Source of the DNA: an uncultured Dorea sp.
GTDB lineage: Bacteria > Bacillota > Clostridia > Lachnospirales > Lachnospiraceae
Reading direction: 5' to 3'
Length of the DNA: 51,493 nt
Assembly (NCBI GenBank): GCA_947645355.1
Contig: CANSCI010000008.1
Span: forward strand, 1 to 51,493
Below are positions 30,681-39,399 of this stretch, one piece after another. The notes under the pieces are model-generated. The model saw nothing but the letters and a program-made list of their open reading frames with translations, made no database searches and had not been told where the DNA came from. Both the position numbers and the translations under genes were made by a program. Positions within the stretch are counted from its first letter, which is position 1; the number at the start of each line of letters is the position of its first letter.

Positions 30681-31221
30681 TACAGAAAAATCATTGGACG
30701 CTTTGACCTTTTCTGATCTTCGGGTTCATTACGGAACCGGACGTGCTTTTCTGGTCAGACAAGAGGGCAGAAAGAAAATTTACGGATACCGAAAAGGCAT
30801 TAAAACGGATGTGGGAGATCTGGAGGAAAAAGACTGGATACAGCTGGCTTCGGATTTGATTCTGAAAAGTGGAGAGCAGCAGATGCAGAAAAATCTGTTG
30901 GAATGGGAACAAGAGCATGATTATTGTCATAGTTCCCGAAAAGAGATGGAGATGACTGCACTGGAACTTCACATGGCCAGAATTTTTGATGATCCGCTCT
31001 GGGTGGACTACATCCCGTTCAACCGTAAGTATCGTCCTGAAGTTCTCCATTCCGCCAGACTGGTTTGGGTAAAAACAGAATGCTGCGGGATACCCGGGCA
31101 AATCACACAGGAACAGTTGGACAAATCTGCTGGAAATACTTTAGGAATTCCATGCCCCAATTGCGGTCGATGGTCTGCATTCCGGATCTGCTCGCCTAAG
31201 GAGGTGAGCGAAAATGGATAG
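30673..31221 (+). CDS. Unknown protein with C-terminal zinc ribbon
   Basis: 182 residues from TTG 30673, behind GAGGAAGGGG, overlapping the methylase-like gene by 8 nt. The end holds ECCGIPGQIT...GIPCPNCGRWSAFRIC, two Cys pairs able to bind zinc. The N-terminal 100 residues match nothing I recognise. A nucleic-acid or protein adaptor is possible. Confidence 0.7.
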   Translation: MDNTEKSLDALTFSDLRVHYGTGRAFLVRQEGRKKIYGYRKGIKTDVGDLEEKDWIQLASDLILKSGEQQMQKNLLEWEQEHDYCHSSRKEMEMTALELHMARIFDDPLWVDYIPFNRKYRPEVLHSARLVWVKTECCGIPGQITQEQLDKSAGNTLGIPCPNCGRWSAFRICSPKEVSENG

Positions 31222-31396
31222 ACTGTTTATCATTGTGAAGGGCGGCAGCGTAGAGGAAGTCTACAGCACAAAATCATCAAATGAGCTATATGCGGAGGTT
31301 CTTGATTTCGATTCGACAGAAAGAACGGAAGAGGAGGAAAAAGCGCTTCAATTCCGGTATGAGGCAGTTCGGGAACTGATGCACAGAATTGACTGA
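31214..31396 (+). CDS. Small acidic protein, 60 residues
   Basis: MDRLFIIVKGGSVEEVYSTK then an acidic helix. GGAGGTGAG precedes the ATG and the start overlaps the previous gene by 8 nt. Size and pattern recall small element proteins in which a beta-hairpin reads an amino-acid string such as VKGGxVEEVYS. Function unknown. Confidence 0.65.
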   Translation: MDRLFIIVKGGSVEEVYSTKSSNELYAEVLDFDSTERTEEEEKALQFRYEAVRELMHRID

Positions 31397-31409
31397 AAGG
31401 AGAATGCAC

Positions 31410-33380
31410 ATGAGTGCAAAATATAAAACAAACCATGAGCGTATGCTGGAATTGATTGAGCAGCTCACAAAGGCAGACATTGCCTATTACCGGGATGATA
31501 ATCCCATTATGTCGGACAGGGATTACGATATCCTGATGGATGAATTGAAAGACATTGAGAGCCGAACCGGGTTGATCCTTTCCGGTTCCCCGACCCAAAA
31601 GGTGTCCGGCGAAATATTGGAAAGTCTGGCTGAGGTGCGCCATAGTAAACCTATGCTTTCAGCGGATAAGACCAAATCTGTTGAAGATCTGGTGAAGTTT
31701 GCGGCAAAACAGCCGGTGCTGATAAGCTGGAAAATGGATGGTCTGACACTGGTACTCCGCTATGAGAATGGCGAGCTGATTCAGGCCATTACCCGTGGGC
31801 GTGAAGGCATTATTGGAGAGGATGTAACGCATACTGTGCGCAATTTTCTTAACGTGCCTCTTACCATACCCACTAAGGATTCATTTGAGGTTCGAGGTGA
31901 AGGCGTCATCTCATGGACAAACTTTGAGAAAATCAATTCCGGTCTGGAGGATCCCTATACTCATCCCCGAAATCTTGCATCTGGCAGCACGCGCAAGCTT
32001 GACGCCGGCGAGGCAAAAAAGAGATTACTTGAGTTTTGGGCGTTTGAGCTTGTGAGCGATTATCTTGAGCCGGAAAGTAAACTTGCTCAGCAGCAGTTTT
32101 TAGAGCATAACGGTTTTTCGGTTGTACCATACATTTATCTGGATGCACTTCATAATGAAACAATGATTCGTGATGCAATTGCCGCTATGGATCCTAAGAA
32201 GTTCCCTTACCCAGTAGACGGAATTATCATGGAATATGATGATGTTGCCTACGGAAAAGGTCTGGGAGCCACAGGGCATCACGAAAACCGTTTGATTGCA
32301 TTGAAGTGGGAAGACGAGCTGTATGAAACCACATTCATTGGTCTGGATGTGGCGGTCACTCGTACTGGGATGGTCAGTCTGACAGGTATCTTCGAGCCGG
32401 TGTCTATTGACGGCGCTCAAGTCAGCCGGGCATATCTGCATAACTATGAGAATTATCTGGACCTTGCCTTGGGGCGTGGCGATAAGATTCGCGTGTATAA
32501 GGCAAACATGATTATTCCGCAGATTGCAGAGAATCTCGATAAGACCGGAACCTGCTGTGTTCCGCTCAGCTGCCCCTGTTGTGGTCAGATGCTGAGTTTT
32601 CGGAAAAGCAACGGCGGTATTCGCCAGCTATTCTGTGAGAATCCGCATTGTTCTGCCAAACTGGTGCGAAAGTTTGTCCACTTTTGTGAGAAAACGAGAA
32701 TGAATATTGAGGGCCTGTCGGAAAAAACTCTGGAGCAGTTTGTAAGTCATGGCTGGATTCGGACGTTTGCAGATTTATATGCGTTGGAGCAATATCGTGA
32801 TGAGATTGTCCAGACGGAGGGCTTTGGGGAGAAATCCTTTGAGCGGCTGCAGACATCCATTGAAAAAAGCCGCCATTGTACGTTAGCAAAGTTTATTGCA
32901 GGCTTGGGAATTCCTATGGTGGGAAGACATGCCGGACGTGATTTGGACAGCTATTTTCATGGATCGTGGGAAGCGTTTGAACAGGCCATTGAGGACGGCT
33001 TCGACTTTACACAGCTTCCGGATTTCGGCGAGACGATGCACAACAACATTTATACATGGTATGCGGATACAGAGGAAGAAAAACTCTGGCGTCCGCTGCT
33101 TGAAAAAATTGAATTTGAAAAGGAGAATTTTGATATGAATACAAATACAACAAACCCGTTCTTTGGAAAAATCGTAGTGGCAACCGGGAAACTGGAGAAT
33201 TACACCCGTGACGGTATTCAGATGAAGCTGATGCAGCTTGGCGCCAAACCGGCAAGCTCGATTACAAAGAAAACAGACTATTTGATTGTTGGAGAGAAGG
33301 CCGGCAGCAAGCTTGCGAAGGCGCAGCAGCTCGGTATCAGGACACTGACAGAGGAACAATTTGAGGCGATGCTGGCGTAA
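31410..33380 (+). CDS. ligA: NAD-dependent DNA ligase (LigA), element-borne copy
   Basis: 656 residues from ATG 31410 behind AAGGAG. Domains in order: Ia (YYRDDNPIMSDRDYD), adenylation domain with nucleophile K108 in WKMDG, OB fold, four-cysteine zinc finger (CPCC...CENPHC), helix-hairpin-helix repeats, and a BRCT domain (about 580-656) after a short linker. It seals nicks using NAD+. The KMDG site and short adenylation domain differ from typical chromosomal LigA (KxDG is conserved). An accessory ligase in a one-strand cargo block suggests a role in element replication or repair. All domains look intact. Confidence 0.92.
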   Translation: MSAKYKTNHERMLELIEQLTKADIAYYRDDNPIMSDRDYDILMDELKDIESRTGLILSGSPTQKVSGEILESLAEVRHSKPMLSADKTKSVEDLVKFAAKQPVLISWKMDGLTLVLRYENGELIQAITRGREGIIGEDVTHTVRNFLNVPLTIPTKDSFEVRGEGVISWTNFEKINSGLEDPYTHPRNLASGSTRKLDAGEAKKRLLEFWAFELVSDYLEPESKLAQQQFLEHNGFSVVPYIYLDALHNETMIRDAIAAMDPKKFPYPVDGIIMEYDDVAYGKGLGATGHHENRLIALKWEDELYETTFIGLDVAVTRTGMVSLTGIFEPVSIDGAQVSRAYLHNYENYLDLALGRGDKIRVYKANMIIPQIAENLDKTGTCCVPLSCPCCGQMLSFRKSNGGIRQLFCENPHCSAKLVRKFVHFCEKTRMNIEGLSEKTLEQFVSHGWIRTFADLYALEQYRDEIVQTEGFGEKSFERLQTSIEKSRHCTLAKFIAGLGIPMVGRHAGRDLDSYFHGSWEAFEQAIEDGFDFTQLPDFGETMHNNIYTWYADTEEEKLWRPLLEKIEFEKENFDMNTNTTNPFFGKIVVATGKLENYTRDGIQMKLMQLGAKPASSITKKTDYLIVGEKAGSKLAKAQQLGIRTLTEEQFEAMLA

Positions 33381-33399
33381 ATTCGTCAGAATAACAGTG

Positions 33400-33430
33400 G
33401 CGGGGCAGATTTTCTGCTCCGCTTTTCACT
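33400..33430 (+). terminator. Terminator or attenuator after ligA
   Basis: GCGGGGCAGA (33400-33409) pairs with TCTGCTCCGC (33413-33422), then TTTTC. It lies between ligA and the following small gene, which has its own AAGGAGG. Confidence 0.75.
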
Positions 33431-33451
33431 TTCATAAAGGAGGTAATGGAT

Positions 33452-33661
33452 ATGAACCCACAAAAAAGGAATCTTGAAATCACTGGCAGGCTTATCTGCC
33501 CATTAACTGTTGGAACTGCCGCTTTTATCGCTGAAAACGGAGGGATGCGCAGGACAAGTAAGGTTCTTCAGATGGAGAAGATTTCTCCGGATGAGATCTG
33601 TTTTGAAACGTGTAATACCAATTACCGCCTGCATCTTATCCGGCAGGAGGTGGCAGTATGA
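33452..33661 (+). CDS. Unknown 69-residue protein
   Basis: ATG 33452 sits 8 nt after AAGGAGG. MNPQKRNLEITGRLICPL..., probably a small beta protein. It overlaps the next gene by 4 nt (ATGA). No family recognised. Confidence 0.65.
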   Translation: MNPQKRNLEITGRLICPLTVGTAAFIAENGGMRRTSKVLQMEKISPDEICFETCNTNYRLHLIRQEVAV

Positions 33662-34404
33662 GCAGTGAAATCTTTTATGATAAGGCATTCATACGTGTCG
33701 GAGAAAAGTATATTCCTATCGTAAATCATGGATCGTCAAACTGTTTTGATATTGACAGGCGAGGACGTGAGATCCCAGAAAAGCGCTGGTCGGTTCTGAA
33801 CTATCCCCATACTGGGAGGATGCTGTTTACTGCAGAGGAAATGCAGGAGATAGCGTCCATCTATGAGGAAGCCAACATGAATAACCGGGGCGGGACACGC
33901 AAAAGCCGGAACCGCACTTTTGAAGAAGGCGAGTTCGGACGCTGGATTCTGGCAGGGATAAAATCGGCACATACCGTGGAGGACTACAGAAAACATGGGA
34001 ATGCCGTGATAGTGGTTGATTATGACCATGAGTATTGGCAGAGGCACTATGTCGCTACAACAGAGGAACTGCTGGATAAGATTGATGAGCTTTCTGGCCA
34101 CAGCATTACAGTATCCTTCAGGAATAACCGCCATGTTATCCATCCGCCCATGAGGCGCAAGCGGACCCCATTTGATTTCGGTACACTGTCGGAATTTTAT
34201 GTGCTTCGGGTAGAACAGGGATATTTTGTGAAGCGGAGCAGCCGGAAAATTTGGCTTGCGAGGATTCCGGAGCCGCAGTCACAGATAGTTCGGAAGTTCA
34301 AGACCGAAAAGGCGGCACAAGACTACTTGGACAGAAATCAAAAATTTTTTTCAGGATGTGTATTTGAAATTGAGTGTGTACAAAACGGAGGTGTCCTATC
34401 ATGA
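33658..34404 (+). CDS. Unknown 248-residue protein
   Basis: Start overlaps the previous stop (ATGAGC), and AGGAGG precedes it. A N-terminal part (FYDKAFIRVGEKYIPIVNHG) resembles small element proteins that repeat in these clusters; the C-terminal third (LSEFYVLRVEQGYFVKRSSR) repeats that beta pattern. Many Arg/Lys residues in the middle (MRRKRTPFDFG). No catalytic motif seen. Confidence 0.7.
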   Translation: MSSEIFYDKAFIRVGEKYIPIVNHGSSNCFDIDRRGREIPEKRWSVLNYPHTGRMLFTAEEMQEIASIYEEANMNNRGGTRKSRNRTFEEGEFGRWILAGIKSAHTVEDYRKHGNAVIVVDYDHEYWQRHYVATTEELLDKIDELSGHSITVSFRNNRHVIHPPMRRKRTPFDFGTLSEFYVLRVEQGYFVKRSSRKIWLARIPEPQSQIVRKFKTEKAAQDYLDRNQKFFSGCVFEIECVQNGGVLS

Positions 34405-34724
34405 GTGAGTCAAAACAGGATTACTTCCGATGTGTGGTGGAAACTCGGGATAATAAAATCCCCCAGACGGAATATCCGACTATTGTACTGCCTCTGCCGG
34501 ACGGAACCAGTCTTAGGGCAGTGGCAATCGACGATGAGAATTTCCCTGCAATCAATGTGTACTGGGATACAGAAAAGCCGGAAATTGCTGAGCCAATCTG
34601 TTTTGCAGAATACAATCCTGAACGCGGCCCCTGCCACGAGGTTTGCATAGGAGCTTACCAATCTGACAAAGACGACACAGTTTATTACAAGCCATATATG
34701 GCAGAAAGGGAATCAAATGAGTAA
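34401..34724 (+). CDS. Unknown 107-residue protein
   Basis: ATG 34401 follows GGAGG and overlaps the previous gene by 4 nt. Acidic, beta-rich (YPTIVLPLPDGTSLRAVAIDDENFPAINVYWD). The frame is open further upstream, but only inside the previous gene. No domain recognised. Confidence 0.68.
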   Translation: MSESKQDYFRCVVETRDNKIPQTEYPTIVLPLPDGTSLRAVAIDDENFPAINVYWDTEKPEIAEPICFAEYNPERGPCHEVCIGAYQSDKDDTVYYKPYMAERESNE

Positions 34725-35517
34725 TTACACATATTGCCGTACACTCAAACTGGATTGGAAAGAAGCCTCCAGATTGATTGGAGAATGTGCAGGCAAAATT
34801 TTAGACAGAACGATTCATGGCATAGCGGGTTATGAAGATGATCATTACTGGGGATTTCAGGCCACCACTGATAGGTTTACCATTGCCGAGATAGATAAGC
34901 TTATCCGGTTTGTCAATGGGAATGAGGAGATGGAAAAGGAAGCAATTCCTCAAGACTCCGGAGAATCCGCTTCAATCGGTGAGAGCTTGTCTCGTGCACT
35001 GTTGGAAAAAGCTTTAAGGCTGTCCTGGTGTCATGAGAGTACCACGAAATCGGCTCTTTGGCTGGTCAATGTCCGGGAAAAACGGCCGACAGTCTATAGA
35101 CGGATTGTTGAGATCAGTCCGCATGATATTTGTTTGGATAACCTTAGGAGCAAAAGTAAATTGATTGCTTATCTCCACGAAAACGGTCCAACGCATTCCA
35201 CGCTGATGGATTTCTGCGCGGATTACAGGGAGCGGTATCACAACGAACTCTGCTGGAACTATCCAATCTCTGATGGGCTGCATCTTGGCACGTTTTTCGT
35301 TCTCGTAAAGGAAGGCGTTCTGGCTCTTCCTTATGACGATGCAGATAAGGTGGACTATGAGCTGCTTTGTCTGGACGATGCCAAAATGTGTGACAGAGAA
35401 TCTATGGAGAATCTCATAACTGAGTGGGATAGCTTCGACCGGGATTTACGCTCCGCTATGCAGGGTATGTTGGCGTTTTACCGCAGAGAGGAGGAGCAAC
35501 ATGGATCAGAAAATTGA
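34717..35517 (+). CDS. Unknown 266-residue protein
   Basis: Overlaps the previous gene by 8 nt. Residues about 90-180 contain ALRLSWCHESTTKSALWL, in which a Trp-Cys-His cluster stands out, and FCADYRERYHNELCWNYP. Probably helical, soluble, acidic. Unrecognised; coupling with its neighbours shows it is a real member of the block. Confidence 0.7.
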   Translation: MSNYTYCRTLKLDWKEASRLIGECAGKILDRTIHGIAGYEDDHYWGFQATTDRFTIAEIDKLIRFVNGNEEMEKEAIPQDSGESASIGESLSRALLEKALRLSWCHESTTKSALWLVNVREKRPTVYRRIVEISPHDICLDNLRSKSKLIAYLHENGPTHSTLMDFCADYRERYHNELCWNYPISDGLHLGTFFVLVKEGVLALPYDDADKVDYELLCLDDAKMCDRESMENLITEWDSFDRDLRSAMQGMLAFYRREEEQHGSEN

Positions 35518-35929
35518 CTGGCTCATCCATCTGGTGGCCAATGGCGCTTGTGATGAATGTGGTGAGGTAGAAACAGATTTTTTGCCCTATATGTGCAATG
35601 CCCACACCCACGGGCTGGAACGCTATGGGCACTTGGATTTCCAAATGGTACTTTTTTTGCCGACGGAGGAGATTGGACGAATCCTCAATACTTTGGGGCT
35701 AAGAGTTCAGTCTGGAGAACGCTTCCAGTCTGGAGATATGGTTTCCGGAATTTATGAAGACTGCGATGTGCGCTTGGATGAGTATGAGGAAACCGGGCGC
35801 AAGGTTTTGCGGGTCATCATACCAGATGCGAACAATATCTTCCCAGGGGAAGGAGATTGTACGCTCCCATACTGTCTGCAGCTCTTGAAGACAGATGAGC
35901 TCTGTGCAGAAAGGGGGATACCATCGTGA
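35501..35929 (+). CDS. DUF4262-like protein
   Basis: 142 residues, ATG behind AGAGGAGG, overlapping the previous gene by 17 nt. CNAHTHGLERYGHLDFQMVL resembles the His-Thr-x-Gly-Leu...Gly-His pattern of DUF4262 proteins, although the first half is Cys-rich (CDECGEVETDFLPYMC). Function of the family is unknown. It ends in a 4-nt overlap (GTGA) with the next gene. Confidence 0.65.
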   Translation: MDQKIDWLIHLVANGACDECGEVETDFLPYMCNAHTHGLERYGHLDFQMVLFLPTEEIGRILNTLGLRVQSGERFQSGDMVSGIYEDCDVRLDEYEETGRKVLRVIIPDANNIFPGEGDCTLPYCLQLLKTDELCAERGIPS

Positions 35930-36303
35930 AAATCACGTTGTATCAAATCATCCCGGAACCGGAAAACAGATACTTGATATTCAGCGATTTGAGAAGCATC
36001 CGGGCGGCAAGTGGCGGACATGTCCCGGCTGAGATTTACGAAGCCGTATTCAGCGGGGATTTGGACATCGCCGTGCCCCGGAATGCCAAAAACAAAATGG
36101 ATCAAGAACTTGCCGAACTGGAAGCGGTATATGTACGTTTTAACGTATCGCATCCGGAGGGCTTCCGTGGACGCTCCATGACCATGTCGGATGTAGTCGA
36201 AATCATCCGTTCCGAAAAGGAAAGCAGGTTTTTCTTCTGTGACCGGTTCGTGTTTGAGGAGATTGCATTTGAAAAGGAAAAAGCTGATTTTGGGCGCCTG
36301 TAG
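35926..36303 (+). CDS. YodL-like domain protein
   Basis: 125 residues from GTG 35926, overlapping the previous stop. LEAVYVRFNVSHPEGFRGRSMTMSDVVEI is the signature of YodL-type domains, which occur in large conjugation-related proteins of Firmicute elements; here it stands alone. This links the block to conjugative elements. Molecular role unknown. Confidence 0.72.
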   Translation: MKITLYQIIPEPENRYLIFSDLRSIRAASGGHVPAEIYEAVFSGDLDIAVPRNAKNKMDQELAELEAVYVRFNVSHPEGFRGRSMTMSDVVEIIRSEKESRFFFCDRFVFEEIAFEKEKADFGRL

Positions 36304-36323
36304 GGCGCAGAAAGGATACAATC

Positions 36324-36536
36324 ATGAAGAAACTGATATTGAACTATAAAGGGCGCGACAGTTGGGACAGACCGGTTTATGAATCGGAAGGCTGTCTGTA
36401 TGTGGATGTGGATCCATGCAAAGGCTGGAAACCGAATATCTGTACGAAATACAACAATGAGTTTGATGGAAAGCCGGATACGCCGATTGCCGAAGATACC
36501 GTTGTGGAGTTTGTTCCGTGCCGGGATATCTGGTAA
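36324..36536 (+). CDS. Unknown 70-residue protein
   Basis: ATG behind AGAAAGGA. MKKLILNYKGRDSWDRPVYE...GWKPNICTKYNNEFDGKPD. Small, soluble; conserved-looking Trp and Cys residues. Unrecognised, but similar small proteins are common in Clostridial element clusters. Confidence 0.65.
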   Translation: MKKLILNYKGRDSWDRPVYESEGCLYVDVDPCKGWKPNICTKYNNEFDGKPDTPIAEDTVVEFVPCRDIW

Positions 36537-36549
36537 GCGAGGAGGACGT

Positions 36550-37230
36550 ATGAAAGAATTCATGACAAAAATGGTTCCTGTCAATCTGTCAGACAGATTT
36601 CCATTTAAATGCAGGATGTGCGGCGCTTGCTGCCGGCATGTCAGGGAAAGCGTGCCGCTGGAGAGTCTGGATGCTTTTCGGCTTGCCAAACATCTGAGAG
36701 ACAAAGGTGAAAATGTGAGCTGCGTGGAAGATGTGCTTGCTACCTATGCGGAGCCTGTCTTGCTTAGTGAAAATGGATACACGGTATTTATGCTGAAAAC
36801 AGCTGGAGCGGATGATGCGTGCATTTTTCTGAAAGATAATCGGTGTACGATTCATTCGGTTCATCCAAGGGCGTGCCGTACATATCCCATTGCTGTGGGA
36901 CCGTATGAACTTGGCGGATATGAACAGTATCTCAGTATGGAACAGCCGCATCACTATTCTGGTCCGCAGATGTCCGTGAAAAAATGGATTCAGAAGCGCT
37001 GCAGCAAGCAGGATTTTGAATTTTTGAACACGGATATCGGTTCGGTACAGGAAATCGAAAGATTACTGAAGAGGATTCCTGAGCAAAATCGGACAAGGGC
37101 CGTGATGATGTTCCTTTTCTACAAGTATTCGGATTACGATCTGGATAAGTCTTTCTTTCCACAGTTCAAAAGCAATAACGATAAGTTGCTGGCTGCTTTG
37201 CGCAAAATGGCAGATGACGGAGACAATTAA
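36550..37230 (+). CDS. YkgJ-family cysteine-cluster protein, copy 1
   Basis: 226 residues from ATG 36550, set by GGAGGACG. Cys motifs FKCRMCGACC, then CIFLKDNRCTIHSVHPRACRTYP, are those of the YkgJ/UPF0153 family, predicted to hold a zinc or iron-sulfur cluster. The family has no proven activity. A long upstream extension in the same frame overlaps the previous gene and is not used. A paralogue follows after 73 bp. Confidence 0.88.
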   Translation: MKEFMTKMVPVNLSDRFPFKCRMCGACCRHVRESVPLESLDAFRLAKHLRDKGENVSCVEDVLATYAEPVLLSENGYTVFMLKTAGADDACIFLKDNRCTIHSVHPRACRTYPIAVGPYELGGYEQYLSMEQPHHYSGPQMSVKKWIQKRCSKQDFEFLNTDIGSVQEIERLLKRIPEQNRTRAVMMFLFYKYSDYDLDKSFFPQFKSNNDKLLAALRKMADDGDN

Positions 37231-37257
37231 ATTTTCAGGTCAGTATGATATAACAAC

Positions 37258-37287
37258 AAGGCGTCGGAATTCGGCGCCTTTATTATT
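37258..37287 (+). terminator. Hairpin between the two cysteine-cluster genes
   Basis: AAGGCG (37258-37263) pairs with CGCCTT (37275-37280), followed by TATTATTTT. It is likely a partial terminator, since the next gene has its own AAGGAGG. Confidence 0.6.
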
Positions 37288-37303
37288 TTAAGGAGGAAAA
37301 ACT

Positions 37304-38035
37304 ATGGATACAAGATTAAAAAATATCGTTGATAATTTAGAAACAATGAAAATCGGTGTGGATGAGCCATTTCCGTTTCACTGCACTATGTGCGGTAAAT
37401 GCTGCATCAATCGGGAGGATATTCTTTTAACGCCGAGAGATATTTATAACATGGCAAAGGAGCTTGGGATAACGACTAAAGAACTGTTTGAAACCTACTG
37501 CGAGACTTTTATTGGCTGCGACTCCCGTATGCCGATAGTCAGATTGAAGCCTCGTGGCTCCATAAGAAGATGCCCGTTGATGAAAGATAGAAAATGTTCT
37601 GTCCATAAGGCAAAACCAACGGTATGCGCGCTGTTTCCAATAGGAAGATGTCTTATATTTGAAAAGGATATAAATCCTTCGGAGAAAATTTCGGTAAGCC
37701 AGATACAGTATATTTTTACCAATCCAGGGTGCGGTGATAATTCTAAAACCCATACGGTACGTGAATGGCTTGAGGAGTTCGGAATGTCGTTAGAGGATGA
37801 GTTCTTTATTAAATGGCAGCAGACAATTGTGGAATTAGGGCAGTTTTTCCGTGAAGCGGAAAAGACAGCCAGTGAGCGTATTATGGAGCTTTCATGGACA
37901 GCGGCTTTTATCGGATTATATCTGCATTACGATGTGGCTCAGGATTTTATGCCGCAGTTTGAAAAGAATGCACAAGAAATCACTGCATTACTGCAACTGG
38001 CACCCATAAAGGAAGGCGGTGGAAAAAATGAATGA
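37304..38035 (+). CDS. YkgJ-family cysteine-cluster protein, copy 2
   Basis: 243 residues. FHCTMCGKCCINRED, then CPLMKDRKCSVHKAKPTVCALFPIGRC repeat the Cys pattern of copy 1, with clear divergence elsewhere, so the pair is an old duplication or two separately acquired members. The C-terminal halves both end in a helical PQF...LLA/LLQL segment. AAGGAGG sets the start. Possibly an iron-sulfur assembly or maturation partner for the neighbouring machinery (inference). Confidence 0.88.
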   Translation: MDTRLKNIVDNLETMKIGVDEPFPFHCTMCGKCCINREDILLTPRDIYNMAKELGITTKELFETYCETFIGCDSRMPIVRLKPRGSIRRCPLMKDRKCSVHKAKPTVCALFPIGRCLIFEKDINPSEKISVSQIQYIFTNPGCGDNSKTHTVREWLEEFGMSLEDEFFIKWQQTIVELGQFFREAEKTASERIMELSWTAAFIGLYLHYDVAQDFMPQFEKNAQEITALLQLAPIKEGGGKNE

Positions 38036-38693
38036 GGATCGTAACCAGCATCAGATTATCCGAAAAGATGCTCGCAATTGTTTTGTGGAGAGTCTGAATG
38101 ATGCTTTTAAGATTGGAAAAATTCATCTCGCCTTTGCAACTTATGATTTGAGTCGTCCGACTGGACAACGGCAGACGAACAACATCCATATTTATATTGC
38201 AGTGGATGAGTTCTTGGAACTATGCCGCAAGTTGGAAGGTGGGGAGCTTCGTTATCTTCTGAAGAACAAGAAGACAACAGGGGATAAAACACCTCTTTAT
38301 CAGTGCTTGGGCGGAACTTCTGCCGAGAAGCTTGCAAAATACGGACGTTCCCGTGCAGATGGGAAAAGTCTGTCCAGAACAGCACAGCTATTGGCAGGAA
38401 GCAAATCAGATTTCCTGTTTGTGGCGGATAGCGGCCCCGGCGAAACAGATCAGAAAGGTTTAATTGTGCCTAAGTTCGGCAGTAAACCGGAAAATCATGT
38501 GGCAGTCAGTATGACATATGAGGTATTCAGTGAGTTATTACTCATGACAAGAATGCATTATACAGCATGGCTTAGTGCATGGTATGCAGATCAATATCAT
38601 CAGGTCAATCAGCGAACAGCACAGCCACAGGAGAACTCACAGTATCAGGAGAATGAGGGAGAAGCAGAATACGCTTCAGATCCAATGTTCTAA
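38028..38693 (+). CDS. Unknown 221-residue protein
   Basis: ATG 38028 follows GGAAGGCGG and overlaps the previous gene by 8 nt. Middle part KIHLAFATYDLSRPTGQRQ and C-terminal ENHVAVSMTYEVFSELLL. A Gln/Asn/Glu-rich tail (QENSQYQENEGEAEYASDPMF) resembles the acidic, unstructured tails of ssDNA-binding proteins, ending in an aromatic residue, but no OB fold is evident. Unrecognised family of element cargo. Confidence 0.7.
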   Translation: MNEDRNQHQIIRKDARNCFVESLNDAFKIGKIHLAFATYDLSRPTGQRQTNNIHIYIAVDEFLELCRKLEGGELRYLLKNKKTTGDKTPLYQCLGGTSAEKLAKYGRSRADGKSLSRTAQLLAGSKSDFLFVADSGPGETDQKGLIVPKFGSKPENHVAVSMTYEVFSELLLMTRMHYTAWLSAWYADQYHQVNQRTAQPQENSQYQENEGEAEYASDPMF

Positions 38694-38704
38694 AGTTAAG
38701 AATG

Positions 38705-38742
38705 AAAATGCGGTGCAGTCTGATGATTGCGCCGCATTTTCT
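38705..38742 (+). terminator. Terminator
   Basis: AAAATGCGG (38705-38713) pairs with CCGCATTTT (38732-38740), with an inner GC/GC pair; T residues follow. It closes the first transcription unit of the block. Confidence 0.8.
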
Positions 38743-38837
38743 CTTGATAATGACCATGTGGTGAGATATTGCAGTGAAAAACTTCATTGGCTCGGTATGG
38801 CAAATAAAATGGCACAAAAGTGGCATAAGAAATGCCG

Positions 38838-38866
38838 ATGACATGGAAAAGAAAAACTGTTATACT
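38838..38866 (+). promoter_or_regulatory. Promoter of zinc-ribbon gene
   Basis: -35 ATGACA (38838-38843), 17-bp spacer, -10 TATACT (38861-38866). The leader carries AAAGGAG before ATG 38936. Confidence 0.6.
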
Positions 38867-38935
38867 TATATCGTCTACAAGTGGGTTCTCAGGAATCTGC
38901 TTGTTTTTTTATTTTCAGGAAAGGAGTTCGATACT

Positions 38936-39325
38936 ATGAAATACTGTCCATATTGCGGCGGAGAACTTGCAAATTCAGCAGCATCCTTTTGTACGGAATG
39001 CGGGAAATCGTTATCCCCTGTGACACCGGAGGTTGTTCCGGTTGCCGAAACGCACGGGGAGAAGAAAAAAAGAAGCAAGAAACATGTAAAGAAAAGAAGA
39101 TATTCGGAAAAAACAAAAAGACCAGTTGCTCCTGCAAAAGCCAGTGAAGTATCTGATCCGGTGAGAGAAGATGACTATGATGGCTATTATGATGATGTCC
39201 GTCCCTTTGATGAAGGGGGAGGCCGTGAGGAGATTGATAAGACATTGGTTAAAAAGATTATACTGGTGGTGGCTTGTGTTCTGTTAATTGCCGGAGTCTG
39301 TGTTGCCCTTATGTACTTGATATAA
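38936..39325 (+). CDS. Tail-anchored zinc-ribbon membrane protein
   Basis: 129 residues from ATG 38936. N-terminal zinc ribbon YCPYCGGEL...FCTECGKSL, a Lys/Arg-rich middle, an acidic Asp/Tyr stretch (EDDYDGYYDDVRPFD) and a C-terminal membrane helix (KKIILVVACVLLIAGVCVAL). Such zinc-ribbon membrane proteins are widespread in Clostridia; the role is unknown. An upstream in-frame extension is not supported. Confidence 0.8.
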   Translation: MKYCPYCGGELANSAASFCTECGKSLSPVTPEVVPVAETHGEKKKRSKKHVKKRRYSEKTKRPVAPAKASEVSDPVREDDYDGYYDDVRPFDEGGGREEIDKTLVKKIILVVACVLLIAGVCVALMYLI

Positions 39326-39399
39326 GCAGCGTAATAAAATGTTGTAAATCACCTTATCCAATCGTGTAATGTAATTGAAAGGTCAAAGAGGTGATGAAC

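Noticed and set aside
36379-36549. Longer version of the first cysteine-cluster protein starting at 36379
   Set aside because: The extra 57 codons overlap another gene and precede GGAGG; ATG 36550 is the better start.
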